Positions 8,125 to 13,786 of a DNA stretch of 34,512 bases are shown piece by piece. The notes below the pieces were generated by a model. That model searched no databases. It was given only the letters and a program-made list of their open reading frames with translations, and was not told the DNA's origin. The position numbers were made by a program, and so were the translations under genes. The stretch's first letter is position 1. Each line of letters opens with the position of its first letter. Source of the DNA: a virus; the IMG/VR virus record IMGVR_UViG_3300038566_000300, positions 1 through 34,512 of that record; one strand, 5' to 3'.

Positions 8125-8589
8125 TTAACCCTTTAACTGTTTTAGCTCGTGGTAGCGACGCTTAGCTGTAATGTATAAAATTCTGGCTACAAAAACACCA
8201 GCTTTTTTGTGATCGCCTGTCATTAAGACAGGTATTGACTGGCCAACCCAACCCAAAAGAGAGCCAATAGCAGCGGATGGATGAACTTTGGAGCGGTACG
8301 CGCCCGCTTCAATATCAGCCCATGTACTTTCAACAACCAACGCGCGCACCGGATACGCTTTAAGACGTATAATTTCCTTTTCAAATCTTTCACGACTACC
8401 CCCAATACAGCCCATTAAATCAGATAAGCTTTTTCGTTCAATTGCGACATGGTTCTCTAACCCTCGGATTGAATAATCACCCGTGTACAGCGTGCCAACC
8501 TCGGTTTTAACAGGTTTATCATCTTTTAATTTCAAATCTAGTGGGTTTTGTTCGCGCGAATCAATCACGGCTGTAAAATCAATATCCAT
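8125..8589 (-). CDS. ERCC4 (XPF/Mus81-type) nuclease
   Basis: 154 aa, essentially a stand-alone ERCC4 domain. The metal-binding signature is complete: VIDSREQ (D10, E13), TGDYS (D38) and ERKSLSD (residues 51-57), matching the family pattern GD-xn-ERK-xxx-D. The C-terminal part is the usual alpha/beta completion; no helix-hairpin-helix pair is present. ERCC4 enzymes cut branched or flap DNA, so a role in resolving replication/recombination structures before packaging is likely. It is the first gene of the late leftward operon, just after the leader terminator. Confidence 0.88.
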   Translation of the reverse strand: MDIDFTAVIDSREQNPLDLKLKDDKPVKTEVGTLYTGDYSIRGLENHVAIERKSLSDLMGCIGGSRERFEKEIIRLKAYPVRALVVESTWADIEAGAYRSKVHPSAAIGSLLGWVGQSIPVLMTGDHKKAGVFVARILYITAKRRYHELKQLKG

Positions 8590-8619
8590 TAGCGGATCGT
8601 ATCAGATATTGTAAAATTA

Positions 8620-8664
8620 AAAAGCAAAAACCCCCACTCAGAATGCGTACTAAGCGGAGGTTTT
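8620..8664 (-). terminator. Intrinsic terminator in front of the late operon
   Basis: On the minus strand the arm AAAACCTCCGCTTAG (8664-8650) pairs over all 15 positions with CTGAGTGGGGGTTTT (8641-8627), using three G-U pairs, around an 8-nt loop. TGCTTTTT follows. In the plus-strand RNA the three wobbles become A-C mismatches, so the hairpin works leftwards. It ends 31 bases upstream of the nuclease start codon. Confidence 0.88.
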
Positions 8665-8752
8665 CAGACGATCGGTGGGCAATCGGTGCCTGATGCACGA
8701 TAGCGGATGTAGTTTTTCAAAATTACAGTAACTATTTTGCTACCGATTACCC
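8665..8752 (-). promoter_or_regulatory. Structured leader with alternative helices (candidate attenuator)
   Basis: An 88-nt leader lies between the leftward promoter and its terminator. GGUAAUCGGU (8751-8742), at the predicted 5' end, pairs over 10 positions with ACCGAUUGCC (8687-8678). A local hairpin AUCGUGC/GCACCGAU competes for the same partner. CACCGAU occurs twice, 11 bases apart (8688-8682 and 8677-8671). UCCGCU (8707-8702) duplicates the core of the terminator 5' arm and could pair with its 3' arm. Pairings are read by eye; function is inferred. Confidence 0.5.
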
Positions 8753-8758
8753 AAAAAA

Positions 8759-8787
8759 GTTATAGCGTCACGGCTCTAAGTTGTAAA
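8759..8787 (-). promoter_or_regulatory. Sigma70-type promoter for the leftward late operon
   Basis: Minus strand TTTACA (8787-8782), a 17-bp spacer, then TATAAC (8764-8759). Each box differs from consensus at one position. Predicted start is near 8752, at the edge of the leader helix. This is one of the best sigma70-like matches found in the window. Confidence 0.7.
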
Positions 8788-8820
8788 GCGTTTTGTTAGC
8801 AATTAATGTATAGGGAATAT

Positions 8821-8991
8821 ATGAAAATTCAAATAAAAGCGCCGATAAAAAAAGGTTATTGGAAAACATACACGGACATTGACAAGACAATGTTTATTGA
8901 ATGGATACCAGCTAAACAATTCGAGAGAGGAATATTTTGTAGGCCACCAAACAAAAAAGAAATAATCGAACACAAAATCGTGAAAAAATAA
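8821..8991 (+). CDS. Small basic protein, unknown
   Basis: 56 aa from the ATG at 8821 (MKIQIKAPIKKGYWK), rich in Lys and Ile with no cysteine pair or membrane segment. A GGGA ribosome site lies 4 nt before this ATG. The in-frame ATG five codons earlier has a poorer site. It stands alone on the plus strand between leftward units. The small size and lack of relatives leave some doubt that it is translated. Confidence 0.45.
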   Translation: MKIQIKAPIKKGYWKTYTDIDKTMFIEWIPAKQFERGIFCRPPNKKEIIEHKIVKK

Positions 8992-9024
8992 TATTTATTA
9001 TTAATACTTCCCAATTAACGCTCT

Positions 9025-9099
9025 TCACTTTGGATTCTCCCAATATAAAATGGTTAATGCCATTAAGCCAATAATAAAAATACTTCCTATCATCATCAT
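9025..9099 (-). CDS. Mini membrane protein, 24 aa
   Basis: Reads MMMIGSIFIIGLMALTILYW then ENPK: a single hydrophobic helix with a short polar tail. The evidence for translation is a full GGAGGT ribosome site (9110-9105) 5 nt before the first of three ATG codons, and an ATGA overlap with the 33-aa gene upstream. Such tiny one-helix proteins often bind larger membrane complexes, or act as toxins, holin partners or superinfection blockers. None of these is shown here. Confidence 0.6.
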   Translation of the reverse strand: MMMIGSIFIIGLMALTILYWENPK

Positions 9100-9197
9100 G
9101 CGGCACCTCCAAAAAGCCACACGATGGCTACTGAAACAGCAATTATGAATTGATAAAATGTAATTAATAATTTAGTTGAGCTAAATAATGTAAGCAT
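9096..9197 (-). CDS. Mini membrane protein, 33 aa
   Basis: Starts MLTLFSSTKLLITFYQF and continues with a hydrophobic stretch IIAVSVAIVWLFGGAA to the stop: one transmembrane helix. GGGGG (9210-9206) lies 8 nt before the ATG and may serve as ribosome site. The stop TGA overlaps the next gene's ATG. The 24-aa partner is therefore likely coupled and made together with it. The upstream region shares a signal with the lipoprotein gene at 10724. Function unknown. Confidence 0.6.
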   Translation of the reverse strand: MLTLFSSTKLLITFYQFIIAVSVAIVWLFGGAA

Positions 9198-9277
9198 TTT
9201 TAAAACCCCCAAGGTATAGACGGTGTGGTCACTACTGCCTATAATTATCTATTCGGAGGGTTGGCTTAAATACTTTA
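9198..9277 (-). promoter_or_regulatory. Shared leader element, copy A (mini membrane genes)
   Basis: Minus strand TAAAGTAT (9277-9270), 12 bases, TCCGAATA (9257-9250), then CCTTGGGGG ending at 9206. The first two boxes resemble the FliA/sigma28 consensus TAAAGTTT-N11-GCCGATAA. Alternatively CCUCCGA (9258-9252) can pair with UUGGGGG (9212-9206), sequestering the G-rich ribosome site, with AUAGA/UCUAU as an inner helix. Copy B precedes the lipoprotein. Confidence 0.45.
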
Positions 9278-9289
9278 GTGTGGTAAGAT
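9261..9289 (+). promoter_or_regulatory. Promoter for secreted protein gene
   Basis: TTGGCT (9261-9266), a 17-bp spacer, TAAGAT (9284-9289); each box has 4 of 6 consensus bases. Predicted start near 9296 leaves a leader of about 18 nt before the ATG at 9314. It overlaps shared leader element A on the other strand, so the two units may interfere. Confidence 0.5.
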
Positions 9290-9313
9290 AAATGTATTTT
9301 TTTAGGGGATTTT

Positions 9314-9745
9314 ATGCGACTTATAGCTATTTTGTTACTTTCTGGAACTTTATACGCAACTGATGACTCTTGGCCTAAACATGCCCCTTTCGAACATTTC
9401 GAATCTAAACTAGAACCTGTAGAAGAAATGACTCATTTACAGTTGGAAGTAGGTCGAGATTTTCACAATTGCATTAGAGAATTAACAATTCGCCTGTATT
9501 TTTCGTCAGACGGAAAATGGTTAGTTTATTCAAATGAAGGACTGCATCAAAACGTAGTGTGTGAAGAACTTCATAAAATATCGACAATTAGGCACCTAAA
9601 AAATTTCATGGTATTTTATAGAATAAAATTAACTAATCTGGATGGTGTTATTTTCATTCAAGCTATACCAATTCCATTTACCGGCTTTTATCACTTAAAC
9701 GCTCCAATAATCGATTCAACGCTGATGGGGTATCCCACTACTTAG
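9314..9745 (+). CDS. Small exported protein, unknown
   Basis: 143 aa with an N-terminal signal peptide (MRLIAILLLSGTLYA, likely cut before TDDSW). The mature part has two Cys (in HNCIREL and VVCEEL) that could form a disulfide in the periplasm. An AGGGGA site precedes the ATG. No family recognised. It is a monocistronic plus-strand gene with its own promoter, amid envelope genes; it could be a moron or an exclusion factor. It overlaps the convergent gene 9742-9936 by 4 bases. Confidence 0.7.
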   Translation: MRLIAILLLSGTLYATDDSWPKHAPFEHFESKLEPVEEMTHLQLEVGRDFHNCIRELTIRLYFSSDGKWLVYSNEGLHQNVVCEELHKISTIRHLKNFMVFYRIKLTNLDGVIFIQAIPIPFTGFYHLNAPIIDSTLMGYPTT

Positions 9746-9936
9746 ATACGATCGTCATACAATAACGAATCATCAGTTTTATCAAGTTCATCATTATGAT
9801 TTTCAAGTTCTTTCAAAAACGACCTATACTCAGATAAAATTTCCGATTGTTTGTCACCACTCCAAAAATCTTTGATTGCGCTTTCCGCGTAACATAGACT
9901 TTCTAGAAATTTCATTAATTCAAGCTTCCAATCCAT
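9742..9936 (-). CDS. Small acidic helical protein, unknown
   Basis: 64 aa, starting MDWKLELMKFLESLCYAESA and ending in an Asp-rich tail TDDSLLYDDRI. Net charge is clearly negative and helices are predicted. AGGGA lies 6 nt before the ATG, and a strong sigma70-type promoter lies 36 bp upstream. Small acidic early phage proteins often inhibit host enzymes or mimic DNA. That is a possibility only; no motif is recognised. Confidence 0.65.
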   Translation of the reverse strand: MDWKLELMKFLESLCYAESAIKDFWSGDKQSEILSEYRSFLKELENHNDELDKTDDSLLYDDRI

Positions 9937-9971
9937 TTTCTGTCCCTGTTTTTGAAAACAATATTCTTAGT

Positions 9972-10000
9972 ATTATACTTGATTTTAGTATGGTTTCCAA
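9972..10000 (-). promoter_or_regulatory. Strong sigma70 promoter (leftward)
   Basis: Minus strand TTGGAA (10000-9995), a 17-bp spacer, TATAAT (9977-9972): the -10 box is perfect and the -35 has 4 of 6. Predicted start near 9965, about 29 nt before the ATG at 9936. The strength suggests early host-polymerase transcription of the acidic protein gene. Confidence 0.7.
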
Positions 10001-10034
10001 GTAGAATTAACTTTCATCAAATGGAAGTGCAGGT

Positions 10035-10070
10035 GGGTCAGGGGTATTTACCCCTAACCCTTTTTATTTT
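10035..10070 (+). terminator. Intrinsic terminator, plus direction
   Basis: GGGT-C-AGGGGTA (10035-10046) pairs with TACCCCT-A-ACCC (10049-10060) around a 2-nt loop with one mismatch, followed by TTTTTATTTT (10061-10070). It would stop transcripts from the exported-protein gene at 9314. The minus-strand hairpin lacks a T run, so it is a poorer leftward terminator for the lipoprotein gene. Confidence 0.75.
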
Positions 10071-10085
10071 AAACCCTTGGGAGAT

Positions 10086-10724
10086 TTAATTGATTTGTTT
10101 GCAATTTAAAGTTTCTGTTAAACTGTCATTGCCATTATTAAAATATTCCACGGTGTTTGAATCTATATAGTATTTAGTCGAAACTCCCCACGTAATACAA
10201 AGAAGGTAACCTTCAGAAATAGCGACCGAGTTAGGAAAATAAAAACTTACATTGCTATGGACGACCAAATCGGCATAACTACCTGTATTTGACCCACAGG
10301 TTAATGAATAGCTACCGTCGGAAAATTGGACTACCTGCGAACCCATACCATAGCTTGAGTAATTGCTAGGGTTTTGATCTAGGTTTTTGTCACCCATTGG
10401 ACAGTAAAAACCTTTGTTAAGCACTAAGTTATCTACCGGAGCATCTGCACCATCTGCACCGTCCTCCCCTTTCAAATCAATAGTTTCCCAGCCATTAGGA
10501 GCACAAACATAGAAGGATTTTTCATTGTAAACGTAATACAGTTCTCCGCCACCATTGCATTCAGGCAGCTCGTAAGTTTCGGCTACCCTTAAAGCTGTCG
10601 GTTCATTACCACTTGCGGCTGTTGCATTTGATGTTTCAATTGAGCCACATGATACAGTTACGAAATGCGCAGCACATAAACACCCAGCTAATATTAATTG
10701 AGCTGAATTATACTTAAGTTTCAT
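10086..10724 (-). CDS. Lipoprotein with short collagen-like segment
   Basis: 212 aa from the ATG at 10724 (MKLKYNSAQLILAGC), preferred over an in-frame codon 12 positions upstream because GGGGG lies 4 nt before it. The hydrophobic signal region ends at a lipobox-like VSC-GS, or earlier at LAGC. The mature part contains ELPECNGGGELYYV, FYVCAPNGWETIDL and GEDGADGADA (three Gly-x-y triplets), then a Cys-containing C-terminal domain. I associate the Cys-Gly-Trp plus collagen-triplet style with surface lipoproteins of Bdellovibrionota; this is recollection, not a search. Probable role: envelope modification or superinfection exclusion, or a receptor decoy. It shares its upstream element with the mini membrane genes. 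Confidence 0.7.
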   Translation of the reverse strand: MKLKYNSAQLILAGCLCAAHFVTVSCGSIETSNATAASGNEPTALRVAETYELPECNGGGELYYVYNEKSFYVCAPNGWETIDLKGEDGADGADAPVDNLVLNKGFYCPMGDKNLDQNPSNYSSYGMGSQVVQFSDGSYSLTCGSNTGSYADLVVHSNVSFYFPNSVAISEGYLLCITWGVSTKYYIDSNTVEYFNNGNDSLTETLNCKQIN

Positions 10725-10788
10725 ATTACCCCCAAGGTAGGCAGAATTGCCCTTAAACAACCTATCGGAGTATCTAGGTGTAACATTA
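10725..10788 (-). promoter_or_regulatory. Shared leader element, copy B (lipoprotein gene)
   Basis: Minus strand TAATGTTA (10788-10781), 11 bases, TCCGATAG (10769-10762), then CTACCTTGGGGG ending at 10729. CCGATA matches the FliA/sigma28 -10 core. Alternatively CUCCGA (10770-10765) can pair over six positions with UUGGGG (10735-10730), masking the ribosome site, with AGGU/ACCU and AGGGCA/UGCCU as inner helices. Copy A is at 9198-9277. Confidence 0.45.
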
Positions 10789-10902
10789 GAAAAGCTTAAA
10801 ATTCGTTGATTTCACGGTGTTTTTAAAGACTCTTACCTTTCGTAATAATCATAACAAAATCCAGCCAAATGTTCAATAGGAATGCCGCCGATGTTTTGAA
10901 GT

Positions 10903-11182
10903 GTTACCCCGTTACTCTAATTAGAGCAAAAGTAACACCAACAAGTGTTACTACTGTTACCAAGTGTTACCTTTTTCCCCTGTAATATCATCCAGGTAAC
11001 AGGGTAACAGTGGTAACAGTAGTTTTTGACATTTATATGCGCACATGTGTTTCGTCATGTATAAGTGTTCTTCTCTTTGGTATATGTGTAATATTTTAAG
11101 TGTTACTACTGTTACCCTGTTACCTTACTATAATCATTAAGGAAAAGGTAACACTTGAGGTAACAGTAGATGCAAAGGTAAC
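10903..11182. other. Iteron-rich putative replication origin
   Basis: Fifteen copies of GTAAC/GTTAC in 280 bp, most of them in 9-bp forms such as GGTAACAGT and GGTAACACT. Core starts: 10903, 10911, 10932, 10947, 10956, 10966, 10996, 11004, 11013, 11102, 11111, 11119, 11148, 11160, 11178. Spacing is often 8-10 bp, near one helical turn. A repeat-free AT-rich centre (about 11022-11098) is bounded by the arrays. The field fills most of the 467-bp gap between the lipoprotein and the SF3 helicase gene, and no gene is seen in it. Phage P4 alpha protein binds similar GGTGAACAG-type iterons, so these are likely sites for the helicase or primase. Confidence 0.75.
10995..11124. repeat. 17-bp perfect inverted repeat flanking the AT-rich centre
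   Basis: GGTAACAGGGTAACAGT at 10995-11011 recurs in reverse complement at 11108-11124. In addition AAGTGTTACTACTGTTACC occurs directly at 10944-10961 (with one base more) and 11099-11116. The mirrored arms frame the probable melting region of the origin. Confidence 0.85.
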
Positions 11183-11191
11183 AGTAGATCC

Positions 11192-12598
11192 CTACTTTTT
11201 ACGAGTCCCTACCCCTGGAATCACCCTATACACTTGGCCCTTTACTTTGATTAACTTAGTCAAACTTTGGAGCTTGAGCCTGCTTTTAACGTACTTCCTA
11301 AACTCTGGAAGCGTGCAAGTTTTAAGATAAGCTGAATTATTACTTAAATAGTCCCTAAACTTATGCTCAAATTCCTTTGATGGAATACCAGTTCTATTAA
11401 TCTTCGATGGATCTTCTTTGAACAAAACATCAAAAATATATTCATAAGCGTTTTCAAAATTGCTTACTGCCTCATCGAGTTCCTCTGTAGAAGCTTCTAT
11501 GTAGCTTTTATTTGGTTGGCGATTATACAGGTCGATGCAATACCCTATAAACGCTGGCAACTCACTCTTGAAGCGTTCTAGCACTTCATGAGTCTTCAGG
11601 CGTTGGCTCTTTGGGATCGTCTGGCATTTACAAACTATAATTCGATTCAATAACCCTGTATCCCTCGGCAATGTAGGGGCATCGTTGGAGTTAAAGAACA
11701 TGAAACCGCTTAGGTTAGCGTTGTACCTAGCTTGCCCCTTAGGGTTAATAGATATGCTAGCGCCGCCAGTAATCCGCTTAAAAAACGTCGATCGAATGAA
11801 CTTAGGATCAATTTCCTCACCGATCCAAAGCCTTTTATCCACTAGCGACTGCAAGCCAAACGCATCACGGCTTAATGTATCATCAAATGGGGCTACGGCC
11901 CTTTCACCTACTAACATTTCCAGCAATTTAAAAAGCGTTGTTTTTCCACCGTCCCCATCGCCATATATCCAGAATGCTTGTTTTCGGCTGGCCGTAATGT
12001 CATAAAACGAACCAATTCGAATACAAAGTGATTGAGCGTTGGTTATATTTTTTAGGGTATTGGTTATAAATGGGAATTTAAAAGGTGGTCGGGCTAATGG
12101 ATCGAAACTGAACTGTTCAAAGCTAGGGCTTTTATCACTTGCAAAGGCTATGGGTTTTGGCCACGTTTTTAAGCGCCTACCCGATATAAACAACCGCTTA
12201 ACTAAATTGCTTATTCTGGGAAAATCCACACAGTAAATACTCAAAGGATCGCCTGGGACAGCCATTAAAGCTAAATGACTTGCAATCAAATCGTGTACTT
12301 GTTCACGGTTAAATTCTACTGCTACACCGTTCTTGTTAATCCGCACACATCGACTAGCTGAATTGTGGGATTCTCGGTAGAACCACAAGCCAAAATCGGG
12401 GATCGGGAAGCCTCTATTTAGAAAATGCAGGCGTTTTTGTTTATCGAAATACTGAAATAGAATCTCATCAACAATTCCTTTTGTGTATTTTTTCTTGTTA
12501 TTCTCGGCGGTTTTGTCTTTTGGTTGATTTTTAGCCGGTTTTTTGGCCTTTGCATCTTCCATTTTTACTATTTTCGGCTTATTATCTTTATCGCTCAT
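11192..12598 (-). CDS. P4-type SF3 helicase (D5/primase C-terminal family)
   Basis: 468 aa. A Lys-rich N-terminal tail (1-40) is followed by a D5-N-like region and an SF3 helicase core: Walker A GDGDGGKTT (213-221), Walker B LWIGEE (257-262), sensor FFNSND (301-306) and a downstream Arg in LLNRI. The C-terminal 100 residues look like a winged-helix domain (KYVKSRLKLQSLTKLIKVKG) that may bind DNA. It should form a hexamer and unwind phage DNA at the adjacent iteron field. In P4 the primase and helicase are one protein; here the primase is a separate gene upstream. AAGGGA precedes the ATG. Confidence 0.9.
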   Translation of the reverse strand: MSDKDNKPKIVKMEDAKAKKPAKNQPKDKTAENNKKKYTKGIVDEILFQYFDKQKRLHFLNRGFPIPDFGLWFYRESHNSASRCVRINKNGVAVEFNREQVHDLIASHLALMAVPGDPLSIYCVDFPRISNLVKRLFISGRRLKTWPKPIAFASDKSPSFEQFSFDPLARPPFKFPFITNTLKNITNAQSLCIRIGSFYDITASRKQAFWIYGDGDGGKTTLFKLLEMLVGERAVAPFDDTLSRDAFGLQSLVDKRLWIGEEIDPKFIRSTFFKRITGGASISINPKGQARYNANLSGFMFFNSNDAPTLPRDTGLLNRIIVCKCQTIPKSQRLKTHEVLERFKSELPAFIGYCIDLYNRQPNKSYIEASTEELDEAVSNFENAYEYIFDVLFKEDPSKINRTGIPSKEFEHKFRDYLSNNSAYLKTCTLPEFRKYVKSRLKLQSLTKLIKVKGQVYRVIPGVGTRKK

Positions 12599-12719
12599 GA
12601 GGTTCCCTTGTTGTTGTTATGTTTTTTTTCATCAAGTTTCCTTATTCGAGTTTTTATTAACTTCCTTAGTTCCTTAGTTCCAAGCTATGAATTTTGGTCG
12701 TTGATAGCTGAAGTGCTTG

Positions 12720-12758
12720 GCCTTGCAACTTTCGGGTCAGCTTCCAATGTTGCAAGGC
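12720..12758. repeat. 10-bp perfect inverted repeat between primase and helicase
   Basis: GCCTTGCAAC (12720-12729) and GTTGCAAGGC (12749-12758) flank 19 bases, directly after the primase stop. No T run follows on the minus strand, so it is not a standard leftward terminator. It may be an mRNA processing hairpin or a protein site. The rest of the 162-bp gap holds two direct copies of GGAACTAAG (minus strand, 12663-12680) and no convincing gene. Confidence 0.7.
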
Positions 12759-12760
12759 TT

Positions 12761-13543
12761 CTATTTTTCCCCAAAAGCGCTAACAACTGCTCGCTTACAT
12801 TCTGTCTCAGTAAAAACATGATCGCCGCAATTAGGAATAGCTGAACTCATTATCAAATAAACAGTCTGTTCCACCGTGTAGCCGAGCTTTGCTAGGTCTT
12901 TTGCTATACAGTAGGAAGTTTTATTTCTACCTAAATTTGACCCACGTTCCAAATATAAAGCCACGTTAGCGGGAAGAACTCCATTTTTTTTATAATGTGC
13001 AGCATTTTTTTTGAGCCAATCATTGTATTTGCGAGATTTCCTTTTCGGTACAAGCGGCTCAATAACTTGTCCAAAATAGGCAGATTGTATAATTTTGACA
13101 CTAGGCCAAAAAAATCTTGAACTATCTTTACAAGCCGCATCTGCACCGTATTTTTCGATGTAATGTGTAACGGTGTTTTCGTAAGTAGGCCCATGGTAAA
13201 TGGCTTCCGATAATTTTAGAATCACCCTAAATCTGTCGCCGATGCTGCCGTTTTCCTTTTTCACTTGATGACTTTTAGTTGTTGCGACTATATGCACATA
13301 CTCCTTAAACACCTTCGAAATAGCTTTTAAGCTCGGCCCTGCATCAAAATCTAAGGCGATCCATTCCGCATGCCGGAAATTTACCTTTTTACGTTCGCCA
13401 CCGGCCCACATACACGGACTATATGCGTATTTGAGAATAAGTTTTTCCAATTCTCCGACGCTGGGGCAATATTTGCCCAACCAATCTTTTGAGTAGTATG
13501 CCCCTTTGCCGAGGTTTTTTGTATCTAGATGATACATTATCAT
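12761..13543 (-). CDS. AEP-type primase/primase-polymerase
   Basis: 260 aa with the archaeo-eukaryotic primase pattern. WIALDFDAG (61-69) gives the DxD metal site, ATTKSHQ (87-93) the S-x-H type motif, and DRFRVILKL (103-111) with KDSSRFFWPS (139-148) complete the nucleotide site. The C-terminal 80 residues are helical (RNKTSYCIAKDLAKLGYTVE), like the small bundle that follows the catalytic part in phage primase-polymerases. It should make primers for the SF3 helicase encoded next. It is transcribed leftwards, divergent from the early operon. The ATG at 13543 has a modest AAGGG site; a second ATG lies two codons in. Confidence 0.8.
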   Translation of the reverse strand: MIMYHLDTKNLGKGAYYSKDWLGKYCPSVGELEKLILKYAYSPCMWAGGERKKVNFRHAEWIALDFDAGPSLKAISKVFKEYVHIVATTKSHQVKKENGSIGDRFRVILKLSEAIYHGPTYENTVTHYIEKYGADAACKDSSRFFWPSVKIIQSAYFGQVIEPLVPKRKSRKYNDWLKKNAAHYKKNGVLPANVALYLERGSNLGRNKTSYCIAKDLAKLGYTVEQTVYLIMSSAIPNCGDHVFTETECKRAVVSAFGEK

Positions 13544-13572
13544 TTGCGTATACCCTTATGTTAGTATATATT
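13544..13572 (+). promoter_or_regulatory. Early rightward promoter
   Basis: TTGCGT (13544-13549), a 17-bp spacer, TATATT (13567-13572); the -10 box has 5 of 6. It sits in the divergent region between primase and the RHH gene. Related TACCCTTAT (13551-13559) and TACCTTAT (13584-13591) lie on either side of the -10 and could be operator half-sites for the RHH protein. Confidence 0.5.
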
Positions 13573-13616
13573 CATATGCATAGTACCTTATACAATAAGA
13601 GGATGAAAGAGAATAG

Positions 13617-13772
13617 ATGAAAAGAATAACTATAGCAGTTGATAGAAAAATATATGAAAGATTCAAAATATTAACGGTTTTACAGAAAAAAAGTTCCAGA
13701 GAATTAGTTGAAGGTTTTATGTTGAGCTATTTAAAAAAACATAAAGAAATTGTACAGCTTGCAAAGATTTAA
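13617..13772 (+). CDS. Ribbon-helix-helix regulator
   Basis: 51 aa. The N-terminal strand KRITIAVDRKIYERFKIL, a Lys/Ser turn, and a second helix SSRELVEGFMLSYLKKH match the ribbon-helix-helix (CopG/Arc) plan in length and hydrophobic pattern. Such dimers bind DNA through the paired beta strands. It is the first gene of the rightward early operon, so it may autoregulate the divergent promoters beside it. It is translated from the ATG at 13617 behind a GAGA site. Confidence 0.65.
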   Translation: MKRITIAVDRKIYERFKILTVLQKKSSRELVEGFMLSYLKKHKEIVQLAKI

Positions 13773-13786
13773 AAAGGAAAAATAAA

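Noticed and set aside
8223-8476. 60- and 62-codon frames inside the ERCC4 gene
   Set aside because: Both are shadows of a gene with a full catalytic signature.
8912-9112. 66-codon minus-strand frame with a hydrophobic C-terminus
   Set aside because: It starts with TTG inside the ribosome site of the 24-codon gene, has no site of its own, and overlaps the plus-strand small gene; composition is that of antisense AT-rich DNA.
10903-11182. CRISPR array
   Set aside because: Repeats are 9 bp, in both orientations, with no spacers of constant length; they fit iterons.
11100-11330. 76-codon plus-strand frame across the iteron field and helicase 3' end
   Set aside because: No ribosome site; the translation is made of repeat sequence and antisense of the helicase.
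12524-12844. 106-codon plus-strand frame, rich in Phe/Leu, between primase and helicase
   Set aside because: Antisense to both genes at its ends, no ribosome site; hydrophobicity comes from reversed Lys/Asn codons.
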